Origin: Deltaproteobacteria bacterium
Lineage (GTDB): Bacteria; Myxococcota_A; UBA796; UBA2385
DNA length: 15,128 bases
Direction of reading: 5' to 3'
NCBI GenBank assembly: GCA_016845285.1
Contig: JAERSX010000970.1
Location: 1-15,128 of the forward strand
This document shows positions 1 through 6,273 of this stretch, piece after piece. The position numbers were made by a program, and so were the translations under genes. The notes under the pieces are model-generated. The model saw only the letters and a list, made by a program, of their open reading frames with translations. It did not search any database and was not told the origin of the DNA. Each line of letters opens with the position of its first letter. Positions within the stretch are counted from its first letter, which is position 1.

Positions 1-431
1 AAGACCTCGATGCGCTCCTGCGCACCTTGTCGCCCACGCTCGTCGCGGGTGAGTACGTGTTCTGCACCTTCGCGGGCGCCGCCTATGGCGAGCACGCCGA
101 GCTCGATCCCATCGCGTCCTTTGCGGAGTCGGAGGGCCTCACCCTCGTGGTGCCCAGAGATGTCGCGGTGCGGCACGGCCTGCCAGCGTCCTCGGGCTTT
201 CGTTGCATCACCCTGGGGGTTCACTCGAGCCTGGAGGCGGTCGGCCTGACCGCAGCGGTGTCCACACGCCTCACCGAGCTCGGCATCAGCGCGAATGTCA
301 TCGCCGCCCACTTCCACGACCACGTCTTCGTTCCATCCTCTGAAGCGGAACGCGCCCTGGATGCGCTGCGCCGCCTCGGGCCTCGGTCGGATCTTCACTT
401 CCCATCGGCCGACGTCCCTCGACCCCGATAG
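1..431 (+). CDS. ACT-domain protein (CASTOR/ACT_7-like), 5' truncated by window edge
   Basis: The reading frame is open from base 3 to the TAG at 429-431 and gives 142 residues. It begins DLDALLRTLSPTLVAGEYVF, so the true start lies just left of the window; the TTG at 27 is only an internal codon. The sequence fits the small ACT-domain family (ACT_7, formerly DUF2241). It shows the 'GEYVF.TF' strand near the start, an 'E.EGLTLVVP' segment, 'F.CITLGVHSSLEAVGLTAAV' (the amino-acid-binding ACT fold) and 'GISANVIAAHFHDHVFVP' near the C-terminus. Such proteins are thought to bind small ligands, probably amino acids, but their role is poorly defined. The stop lies 23 bases before the next gene, so the two may be co-transcribed. 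Family assignment is confident from the motifs; function is not known. Confidence 0.85.
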   Translation, partial: DLDALLRTLSPTLVAGEYVFCTFAGAAYGEHAELDPIASFAESEGLTLVVPRDVAVRHGLPASSGFRCITLGVHSSLEAVGLTAAVSTRLTELGISANVIAAHFHDHVFVPSSEAERALDALRRLGPRSDLHFPSADVPRPR

Positions 432-454
432 GGGGCGCCTCTGTCGGAGGTCCC

Positions 455-1426
455 GTGAGCCATCCCCTGCGTCGTCCCCTGTCATTGCTGCCCTTCGCAC
501 TGCTCGCCGCCTGCGCCGGCAACACCGATCCTGCAGCCGGTGGATCCGACTCCTCCGCCGAGGTCTGGCCGCCGCCCGCACCCGAGCATGGCATCCAGCT
601 CGTCATCGACGACGTGACCCTCGGAGTGGGTGAGGAGCTCGAGATGTGTCGGCCCGTGCAGGCCGACAACCCCGAGGGCGGCATGGTCACCCGCATCGAG
701 CTCTACGCCAACGACGGTCTCCACCACACCTTCATCACCAAGGGCGACGAGGGCATCCTCACCCAGGAGGAGGCCTGCTTTGGCCTCCCCGAGGCGGCCA
801 TGGAGGGGTACAGCATCCCCGAGCCGCTCTACGCGAGCTCGACGCAGGTGGGCCGCGAGACCGTCGAGTTCCCCGAAGGTGTGGGCGTCTCGGTCGAGGC
901 CGCCCAGAACTTCATCATCAACTACCACCTCACCAACTACACCGGCGATGTGCTCGACGCAGAGGTCTACCTGAACCTCCACTTCGCCGACGAGGACGAG
1001 ACGGCCGGCATGGAGACGGCGGGCCTCTACGTCATGGGCAACATCACCGACTGGACGGTCCCGGCCGGCGGCACGGGCGAGATCACCTTCTCCTGCCCCT
1101 TCCCCGAGGCCGTCGACGTCTTCAGCCTCACGCCCCACATGCACGCCATGGGCACCGGCTTCAAGGCCACCGACCTCGACTCCGGCGAGGTGCTCATGGA
1201 GTCGGATGACTGGAACTCCCCCACCAGCACCTACCTCGAACCTGTCCGTCACTTCGAGGAGGGTGAGGGCATGACCGTCACCTGTGAGTGGGCCAACACC
1301 ACCGATCAGGACGCCGAGTTCGGTGGTACCTCCAACGACGAGATGTGCTTCCTCTTCGGCTACCACTGGCCTGCCGCCAGCTCGATGCGCTTCCTGAGTG
1401 AGTACACGGGATGCACGGTTCAGTGA
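455..1426 (+). CDS. PHM-like copper type II monooxygenase, lipoprotein
   Basis: 323 residues from GTG 455, with GGAGG at 446-450. A signal peptide ends in a lipobox LAAC with the acylated Cys at residue 20 followed by Ala, so the protein should be an outer-membrane or periplasm-facing lipoprotein. Its ligand layout matches copper type II, ascorbate-dependent monooxygenases (PHM/DBM fold): an HH pair at 90-91 and a His in NYH at 158 (CuH-type site), then HMH at 228-230 and Met297 in 'NDEMCFLF' (CuM-type site). A CxWxN segment at 277-281 and paired cysteines (65, 108, 214, 277, 298, 320) also suit the fold. Family members hydroxylate a substrate C-H bond using O2 and two uncoupled copper centres; the substrate here is unknown. 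The protein is about the size of the two-domain catalytic core alone. hemB overlaps its 3' end, so the two are probably in one transcript. Confidence 0.75.
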   Translation: MSHPLRRPLSLLPFALLAACAGNTDPAAGGSDSSAEVWPPPAPEHGIQLVIDDVTLGVGEELEMCRPVQADNPEGGMVTRIELYANDGLHHTFITKGDEGILTQEEACFGLPEAAMEGYSIPEPLYASSTQVGRETVEFPEGVGVSVEAAQNFIINYHLTNYTGDVLDAEVYLNLHFADEDETAGMETAGLYVMGNITDWTVPAGGTGEITFSCPFPEAVDVFSLTPHMHAMGTGFKATDLDSGEVLMESDDWNSPTSTYLEPVRHFEEGEGMTVTCEWANTTDQDAEFGGTSNDEMCFLFGYHWPAASSMRFLSEYTGCTVQ

Positions 1427-2418
1427 GCGTTCCAACCCCGCTCCGTCGGCCCCGTAGGCTCCGCGCCCATCCGCAGCTCCGAGCCATGGTGCGGGAGCAC
1501 ACGCTCCATCGTGAAGACCTCATCATGCCGGTCTTCATCGATCCCCGCGCAGACACCGTGCGTGAGATCCCGAGCATGCCGGGCATCTGCAACTACGGCC
1601 TCGACACGGTGGGCCGGGAGATCGAGGCCATCCTCGCGGCGGGCATCCGCCAGGTCATCCTCTTCGGCGTGCCGCCGACGAAGGACGCGGTGGGCTCGGA
1701 CACCTGGGACGACGAGCACGGGATCATCCAGCGGGCCACTCGCAAGCTGAAGGCGGAGTGGCCCGAGCTCTTCGTCATCACCGATGTGTGCTTCTGTGAG
1801 TACACGACTCACGGTCACTGCGGCGTGGTCGCCGACGACGGACGCTTGCTCAACGACCCCACCCTGGCCAACCTCGCGAGACAGGCCGTGAGTCACGCCC
1901 GGGCCGGAGCCGACATGGTGGCGCCCTCGGGCATGCTCGATGGCATGGTGGGCGCCATGCGACAAGGCCTCGACGAGGCCGAATTCCACGACGTCTCCGT
2001 CATGTCCTACGCCGTGAAGTATGCCAGCGCCTTCTACGGCCCCTTCCGAGACGCTGTCGACAGCGCGCCTGCCTTCGGTGATCGCAAGACCTACCAGATG
2101 GACCCAGCCAACGTGCGCGAGGCCCTGGTCGAGGCGGCCCTCGACGTGGAGCAGGGCGCGGACGTGCTCATGGTGAAGCCGGCCCTGGCCTACATGGACG
2201 TGATCCGAGCCGTCCGCGAGGCTCACGCGCTCCCGGTGGCTGCCTACAATGTGTCGGGTGAGTACGCCATGGTGAAGGCGGCGGCCGAGCGGGGGTGGAT
2301 CGACGGAGACGCCGTGGCCCTCGAGCTGCTCCTGGGCATGAAGCGTGCCGGGGCCGACCTCATCCTGAGCTACTTCGCGCGTGATCTGGCGACACGCTTG
2401 CCCAGCGTCGCTGGCTGA
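1411..2418 (+). CDS. hemB: Porphobilinogen synthase (delta-aminolevulinate dehydratase)
   Basis: Condenses two 5-aminolevulinate molecules to porphobilinogen in cytosolic tetrapyrrole synthesis. Its 335 residues (from ATG 1411) match the usual length. The family pattern is complete: 'RPRRLR' near the N-terminus, 'DLIMPVFI', the metal-site motif VCFCEYTTHGHCG with Cys127, Cys129 and Cys137 (zinc type), 'MSYAVKYASAFYGPFR' with active-site Lys203, and 'VLMVKPALAY' with Schiff-base Lys256, followed by 'VAAYNVSGEYAM'. ATG 1411 overlaps the preceding gene by 16 bases. GTG 1423 is an in-frame alternative whose bases overlap that gene's TGA (GTGA). Neither start has a clear Shine-Dalgarno, which suggests translation coupled to the upstream lipoprotein gene. 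Identity is certain; the exact start is not. Confidence 0.97.
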   Translation: MHGSVSVPTPLRRPRRLRAHPQLRAMVREHTLHREDLIMPVFIDPRADTVREIPSMPGICNYGLDTVGREIEAILAAGIRQVILFGVPPTKDAVGSDTWDDEHGIIQRATRKLKAEWPELFVITDVCFCEYTTHGHCGVVADDGRLLNDPTLANLARQAVSHARAGADMVAPSGMLDGMVGAMRQGLDEAEFHDVSVMSYAVKYASAFYGPFRDAVDSAPAFGDRKTYQMDPANVREALVEAALDVEQGADVLMVKPALAYMDVIRAVREAHALPVAAYNVSGEYAMVKAAAERGWIDGDAVALELLLGMKRAGADLILSYFARDLATRLPSVAG

Positions 2419-2472
2419 TCCCTGGCTCGAGTGGGATGAGCTCGCCTCTCCCGAGGAGCGGCGGCAGGTGCG

Positions 2473-3474
2473 TCAGTGCAGGGGTAGCTCCAGGACGTCC
2501 CCCGAGCCCAGCTCGAGATCCCACACCTGAGATTGCCACCACTCCCACTCGTACGTTTCGTAGATGAAGTAGTGGGACTGCCAGCCCCAGGATCCGTAGG
2601 TGGTGCGCGTTCCGGTGGTCCGCCATGACATCATCTGGTACGTCGAGAAGACCTGTGTGCTCGTGTCCAGGGCGCTGAGCTGCACGAAGCTACGGCCCGA
2701 GTTCCATTCACTGCGAGCCCTCACGGTCATGGCGCTCAGCTGGAAGGACAGCGGGCTGGGCAGGGCACGTGCCTCGCTCAGGCCGCCGCATCCCCCAGAG
2801 GTCTGGAAGCCCTGCGGCTCTCCCGCCCAGAGTGTGTTGATCTCTGATCCGCTGGCCGTGCCGTAGAAGGACCAGCTGTCGAGGCTCCAGCCGCAGCTGT
2901 GCTGGAGGTCTCCGGAGATCACGCTCATCGTGCCGCTCAGCGCCGAGAGCTGGCCCTGCCCCATCGCCAGAGCCCGGGTCGTACCGCCCATGTAGGTGTG
3001 GGAGTAGTCGACCATCGAGTAGTCGCTCTCGCGGTAGTACACGATCGACATGTTCACGCGCATGACGGCGGTTCCCGATGCACTCGCGTCGGCCGAGGCG
3101 GTCATCGAGCCGTTGAGCACCTGCGTGCGCAGGATGGGGCAGCCCGTTGCTCCCCAACAGCCCTCGTCCTCGCAGTCGATGGCGCCGTTGTCGTCGTTGT
3201 CCACGCCGTCGTCGCAGAGCTCCCCGCACAGACCCTGGTCGAAGCAGTCGGCGTCCTCGCAGTCGATGAGGCCGTCCAGATCGTTGTCTACGCCGTCGTC
3301 GCAGTCTTCGTCGGTCGGCTCGGGACCGTCGTCCTCTCCGGTGTCGTCCTCGGTGCTCCACCCACCCTCTGAGTCGTCATCGTCGGACTTGGGGGTGTCG
3401 ACCACGGAGCCGGACGAGCAGCCCATGGGTGTCAGCCATAGGACAGGTGCGAGGTGTAGGAGGACTGTACGCAT
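2473..3474 (-). CDS. Cys/Asp-repeat (MopE-like) lipoprotein of unknown function
   Basis: 333 residues. The N-terminus has a short hydrophobic stretch and a lipobox-like TPMGC with Cys19. A very acidic linker (about residues 30-57) follows, then two near-identical 20-residue repeats of the form CDDGVDND..G.IDCED..C at 58-77 and 87-106, each closed by a further Cys (83 and 112). These resemble the putative metal-binding 'MopE' motif common in surface lipoproteins of Myxococcota and related bacteria. The C-terminal 220 residues are rich in Ser, Gly, Tyr and Trp, look like beta-sheet secreted sequence, and match no family I recognise. The Asp-rich repeats could bind calcium or another divalent cation (inference). 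Start ATG at 3474 is preceded by a weak AGGGGA; a TGC-TAAAAC extended -10-like element lies at 3493-3501. The gene is convergent with hemB. Confidence 0.8.
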   Translation of the reverse strand: MRTVLLHLAPVLWLTPMGCSSGSVVDTPKSDDDDSEGGWSTEDDTGEDDGPEPTDEDCDDGVDNDLDGLIDCEDADCFDQGLCGELCDDGVDNDDNGAIDCEDEGCWGATGCPILRTQVLNGSMTASADASASGTAVMRVNMSIVYYRESDYSMVDYSHTYMGGTTRALAMGQGQLSALSGTMSVISGDLQHSCGWSLDSWSFYGTASGSEINTLWAGEPQGFQTSGGCGGLSEARALPSPLSFQLSAMTVRARSEWNSGRSFVQLSALDTSTQVFSTYQMMSWRTTGTRTTYGSWGWQSHYFIYETYEWEWWQSQVWDLELGSGDVLELPLH

Positions 3475-3492
3475 GTGAGGTCCCCTGCCTCC

Positions 3493-3501
3493 GTTTTAGC
3501 A
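3493..3501 (-). promoter_or_regulatory. Candidate extended -10 for the Cys/Asp-repeat lipoprotein
   Basis: On the minus strand the bases read TGC-TAAAAC, an extended -10-like element in an otherwise GC-rich stretch. It ends 18 bases before the ATG at 3474, implying a leader of roughly a dozen bases. No convincing -35 is seen. Confidence 0.35.
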
Positions 3502-3613
3502 CCAGCGATGGGGTGGTCGCCAGCTCCGAGACCAGTCCTCGCCAGGCCTCCATCGTGTGGCCCACGAGGATGGCCGAGGGGTCCGACCGACCAGGCGATG
3601 GCAGTGTCGGCGC

Positions 3614-4174
3614 TCAGGGCTTCAGCACGGCATACCAGGCGGTGTTGCGTCGGGTCCCGTCCACGGCGATGTCATCGCCTCGCGTGATGCCCTCCAGCTG
3701 CAGGCCCGCCTTCTCGGCAGTTCGTCGACTCGCCAGGTTGCGTTCGTCGCACTTCCACACCAGGCGCAGCCAGGGCCACTCCGAGAAGCCCCACTCCACC
3801 AGGGCCTGCAGTACATGGGTGCCCAGCCCCTGGCCCGCCTGCTCTGCGGCGATCCACATGCCGATCTCGGCGACGCCGTCTTGGGCGGGCCCGTGGCGAA
3901 GGTGGAAGCCACACCCACCCCAGAGCGTGGCGCCATCGGGAGACCAGATCCCCAACACGAAGTCCTGGGCCAACAGCCAGCGCCCTACGAATTGACGCAC
4001 CAACACCACCGCCTCCTCGACGGTCTGTCTTGGCTGTGCCCACGGCAGCCATGGTTCGAGGTGGGCAAAGGATGCGGTGGTGGCACGGGCGAGCTCAGGT
4101 CCGTCGCCCAGCCGGTAGCGTCGAATGGTGCATCGATCCGTCGAGACGGAATCGGGAGGGACGAGCAGAGGCAT
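3614..4174 (-). CDS. GNAT acetyltransferase, RimJ/RimL type
   Basis: 186 residues, typical for the RimJ/RimL branch (Acetyltransf_3) of the GNAT superfamily, which transfers acetyl from acetyl-CoA to protein N-termini or small amines. The N-terminal strand 'CTIRRYRLGDG' leads to 'FAHLEPWLPWA' (residues 36-46), a hallmark of this branch. Next come EIGMWI (103-108) and the acetyl-CoA pyrophosphate loop QAGQGLG (112-118). The C-terminal signature N146-L-A-S-R followed by AEKAGLQLEG completes the fold. The substrate cannot be told. It lies 75 bases downstream of the membrane-protein gene on the same strand, so co-transcription is possible; an AAGGA at about 4186-4190 is a loosely spaced ribosome site. 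The 139 bases between its stop and the next minus-strand gene hold no recognisable gene. Confidence 0.9.
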   Translation of the reverse strand: MPLLVPPDSVSTDRCTIRRYRLGDGPELARATTASFAHLEPWLPWAQPRQTVEEAVVLVRQFVGRWLLAQDFVLGIWSPDGATLWGGCGFHLRHGPAQDGVAEIGMWIAAEQAGQGLGTHVLQALVEWGFSEWPWLRLVWKCDERNLASRRTAEKAGLQLEGITRGDDIAVDGTRRNTAWYAVLKP

Positions 4175-4249
4175 CAGGGCTGGAATTCCTTGGGTCGACC
4201 TCGACGTTCAGGTCGGGTGCGGCCGGTGTCTTTGATCTCTGTCTGGGGC

Positions 4250-4708
4250 TCAGATCGAGGCGATGAGGGCCCGTCGGGCCTTGGCCACCCGCAGGGCTCT
4301 GGGCAGCGAGACCAGGGCCATCGCCGTGGCCACGAAGCCGAGGGCCGCGCCCGCGAAGCTCGCGGCGGTGACCACCCCGTTGAACATGGCGTAGATCTGC
4401 CAGCCGCCGCCGAGCAGCACGCTGAAGATGGCCACCAGGGGGGCGGGCAGGTTGGCCCAGCGGCGGGCCTGGCTGAAGCCGAAGCCCAGCGGCACGAGCA
4501 GCAGACCCAAGCCCATGAGCACCCACATCCAGAGATCGACCAGGAGGTAGCGACTGGAGAGTGAGCTCACGAGCTGGGCGCCGGCGGCGGCCTGGAGGAA
4601 GCCTGCTGCGCTGAGCCCCAGGCCCCCGAGGGTCACCAGGGCACCGGGGCCCTTCAGGGCGTCTTCGTCGAAGGTTGGTTCGGCGGTTGGCTCGCTGGGG
4701 GTGGGCAT
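4250..4708 (-). CDS. Small four-helix membrane protein of unknown function
   Basis: 152 residues from ATG 4708. The frame is open further upstream to 4810, but that extension (Arg/Pro/Thr/Trp-rich) does not look coding, so 4708 is preferred. An acidic, Pro/Glu-rich cytosolic head of about 25 residues (MPTPSEPTAEPTFDED) precedes four hydrophobic stretches, at approximately residues 20-45, 54-78, 87-112 and 112-138. The tail is short and basic (ALRVAKARRA). I recognise no family; it could be a small integral membrane protein of general envelope function. There is no good Shine-Dalgarno. On the minus strand GATAAA (4734-4739) and TGC-TACACG (4718-4726) are both possible -10 elements very close to the start. 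It is divergent from the PLC-like gene. Confidence 0.7.
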   Translation of the reverse strand: MPTPSEPTAEPTFDEDALKGPGALVTLGGLGLSAAGFLQAAAGAQLVSSLSSRYLLVDLWMWVLMGLGLLLVPLGFGFSQARRWANLPAPLVAIFSVLLGGGWQIYAMFNGVVTAASFAGAALGFVATAMALVSLPRALRVAKARRALIASI

Positions 4709-4826
4709 GATGGCATCCGTGTAGCAAGGTGCATTTATCGTCAGGTGGGCCTGCGGTGGTGTGACGTTCTCCCAAAGCGCCAGGCGTGTCCATCGTGGCG
4801 TCCTGCACACCTCGTGTCGTGCCGAG

Positions 4827-4844
4827 GCCGGGGCAGTCCCCGGC
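4827..4844. repeat. Perfect 7-bp stem inverted repeat, CAGT loop
   Basis: GCCGGGG at 4827-4833 and CCCCGGC at 4838-4844 form a perfect GC stem around a four-base CAGT loop. It sits in the 188-base region between divergent genes, 52 bases before the PLC-like start. There is no following T-run on either strand, so it is not a canonical intrinsic terminator. It could be a 5'-leader structure or a protein site. Confidence 0.5.
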
Positions 4845-4896
4845 GCGGGAGTTCACGGCCCCGCGTTCGTCGTGTCACCCTGCGGGTGGAGGATCC

Positions 4897-5730
4897 ATGC
4901 GCGTGGCCATCCTGGGATTGTTGGTCGGTTGCGGCACACCCGTGTCGCAAGACACGTCGCGGCCTACCTGCAACGGCCACGCCGACCTCTGCGACCGGCC
5001 CCTCGACGAGGTCCGCTTCGCGGGCACCCACAACTCCATGTCGAGCGCGGCAGCGGGCTGGTTGGCTCCGAACCAGCCCTTCGGGCTGACCCGCCAGCTC
5101 GAGGACGGCGTGCGCGCCATGATGCTCGACACCCACAGCTGGGAGGGGTCGCTGTACCTGTGCCACAGCTCCTGTGAGCTGGGAGCCCAGCCTCTCGACG
5201 AAGGGCTCGGCGAGCTGGCGGACTTCCTGGCCGCCCACCCCCGGGAGGTGCTGCTGGTCATCTTCCAGGACGACATCAGCACCGAGCAGACAGCGGGCGC
5301 TCTCGAGGACGCAGGCCTCTCCGCCCTCGCGTGGAGCTGGGATGGAGGTGACATGCCCACCCTGGGAGAGCTCGTGGATGCAGACACGCGCCTCGTCATC
5401 GGCCTGGAGGCCAACGGACCCCCGCCAGACTGGCTCCACCACGCCTGGACCCTGTTCTACGACACCCCCTATTCGTTCGCCGAGCAGGACCAATTCAGCT
5501 GTGAGTTGAACCGCGGCGAGGCCGACAGCCCGTTGTTCCTCGTCAACCACTGGCTGAGCGATCCCATCTCCACACCTGCCCTGGGTGCGGAAGCCAACGC
5601 GACCGAGGTGCTGCTCGGTCGGGCTCGGGAGTGCGAAGAGACGTGGGGGCGTCCGCTCAACTTCCTGGCCGTGGACCACTACGATCAGGGTGATCTCTTC
5701 GAGGTCGTCGACACGCTGAACGGGCTCTGA
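4897..5730 (+). CDS. PI-PLC X-domain phosphodiesterase-like lipoprotein
   Basis: 277 residues from ATG 4897, chosen because GGAGGA lies at 4888-4893 and the upstream open frame is not protein-like. A very short signal of 11 residues ends in LVGC, making Cys12 the likely lipidated residue. The rest is a TIM-barrel PLC-like phosphodiesterase: RFAGTHNSM (40-48) with the first catalytic His45, GVRAMMLDTH (71-80), LYLCHS with the second His90, 'HPREVLLVIFQDD' (114-126), 'TLGELV' and 'RLVIGLEA' (155-172), and 'YDTPYS' (188-193). Members cleave phosphoinositide or related glycerophospho-head-group bonds; in bacteria most PLCXD-like proteins are uncharacterised. As a lipoprotein it should act at the cell surface or in the periplasm. 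Cys93, near His90, may pair with another Cys. Fold is confident; the substrate is unknown. Confidence 0.85.
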   Translation: MRVAILGLLVGCGTPVSQDTSRPTCNGHADLCDRPLDEVRFAGTHNSMSSAAAGWLAPNQPFGLTRQLEDGVRAMMLDTHSWEGSLYLCHSSCELGAQPLDEGLGELADFLAAHPREVLLVIFQDDISTEQTAGALEDAGLSALAWSWDGGDMPTLGELVDADTRLVIGLEANGPPPDWLHHAWTLFYDTPYSFAEQDQFSCELNRGEADSPLFLVNHWLSDPISTPALGAEANATEVLLGRARECEETWGRPLNFLAVDHYDQGDLFEVVDTLNGL

Positions 5731-5802
5731 GTCGCCTGGCTGCTCGCCCTGGCTCCTGGCGTGTGAGCCCGCGCGTCCCGCTCTGTGCGATAGGGGCCGG
5801 CG

Positions 5803-6252
5803 ATGTCGGCTTCTCGCGCCCCCACCTTCCGCAGCTACCTGGTCCACGCGGCGCTGCCCATGCTCGTGGGCGGGCTCATCTACGTGCTGTTCCGCACCCC
5901 CCACCTGCTGATGTTCCAGTGGTTCGAGAGCCTGGGCATCGACGGGCCCATCGCAGCGGCCCGCGTCCACACCATGCCGCTGGCCGACTCGCTGCCCGAG
6001 TGGGTCCGGTTCAGCGTGCCGGACGGCAGCTGGGTCTGGTCGGCCACGGCCACCATGGCCCTCATCTGGCACGACAAGGGGGGCTGGGGGCGGTGGTTCT
6101 GGGTCTCTCTGGGCGTCGCCATCGCCATCGGCAGTGAGCTCATCCAGCTGTACCCGCCCATGCCGGGGGTCTTCGACCCCGTCGACCTGGTCGCCTACGC
6201 CGTGGCCCACGTGGCCGCCCTCGCGCTGGCCTCGCGGTCCTGGAGCGTCTGA
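5803..6252 (+). CDS. VanZ-like small membrane protein
   Basis: 149 residues. A basic N-terminus is followed by a first membrane helix at about 13-33, further hydrophobic segments around 74-88 and 97-115, and a last one at about 126-144. The C-terminal half carries the VanZ-like pattern: LPEW at 64-67, then an acidic Glu in GSELIQL (109-115), 'P.MPGVFDPVDLVAYAVAHVAAL' with the paired Asp residues, and a closing small-residue helix. VanZ of glycopeptide-resistance operons lowers teicoplanin susceptibility, but most chromosomal relatives have no known job and nothing nearby suggests antibiotic resistance. The gene ends 21 bases from the convergent boxB stop. GATAGG at 5789-5794 ends eight bases before the ATG and there is no strong Shine-Dalgarno, so the mRNA may be nearly leaderless. 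Confidence 0.75.
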   Translation: MSASRAPTFRSYLVHAALPMLVGGLIYVLFRTPHLLMFQWFESLGIDGPIAAARVHTMPLADSLPEWVRFSVPDGSWVWSATATMALIWHDKGGWGRWFWVSLGVAIAIGSELIQLYPPMPGVFDPVDLVAYAVAHVAALALASRSWSV

Positions 6253-6273
6253 GGGAGGGAGGCCGTCGCTGTC

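Noticed and set aside
482..1435. 317-codon minus-strand open frame opposite the copper lipoprotein
   Set aside because: Repetitive Val/Gly/His/Glu composition, no motif, and the plus-strand gene has a signal peptide and metal ligands.
2381..2530. Short plus-strand frame containing DPWLEWDELASPEERRQVRQ after hemB
   Set aside because: The segment looks protein-like, but the frame overlaps hemB and the convergent lipoprotein gene, lacks a ribosome site and is only 49 codons. At most it is a remnant of a lost gene.
3557..4564. 335-codon plus-strand frame opposite the acetyltransferase and membrane-protein genes
   Set aside because: Gln/His/Gly/Arg-rich shadow without motifs; the minus-strand acetyltransferase is clear.
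4741..6210. 489-codon minus-strand open frame over the PLC-like and VanZ-like genes
   Set aside because: Low-complexity His/Arg/Gly/Val/Glu-rich translation typical of the complement of high-GC genes; the plus-strand genes have clear domain motifs.
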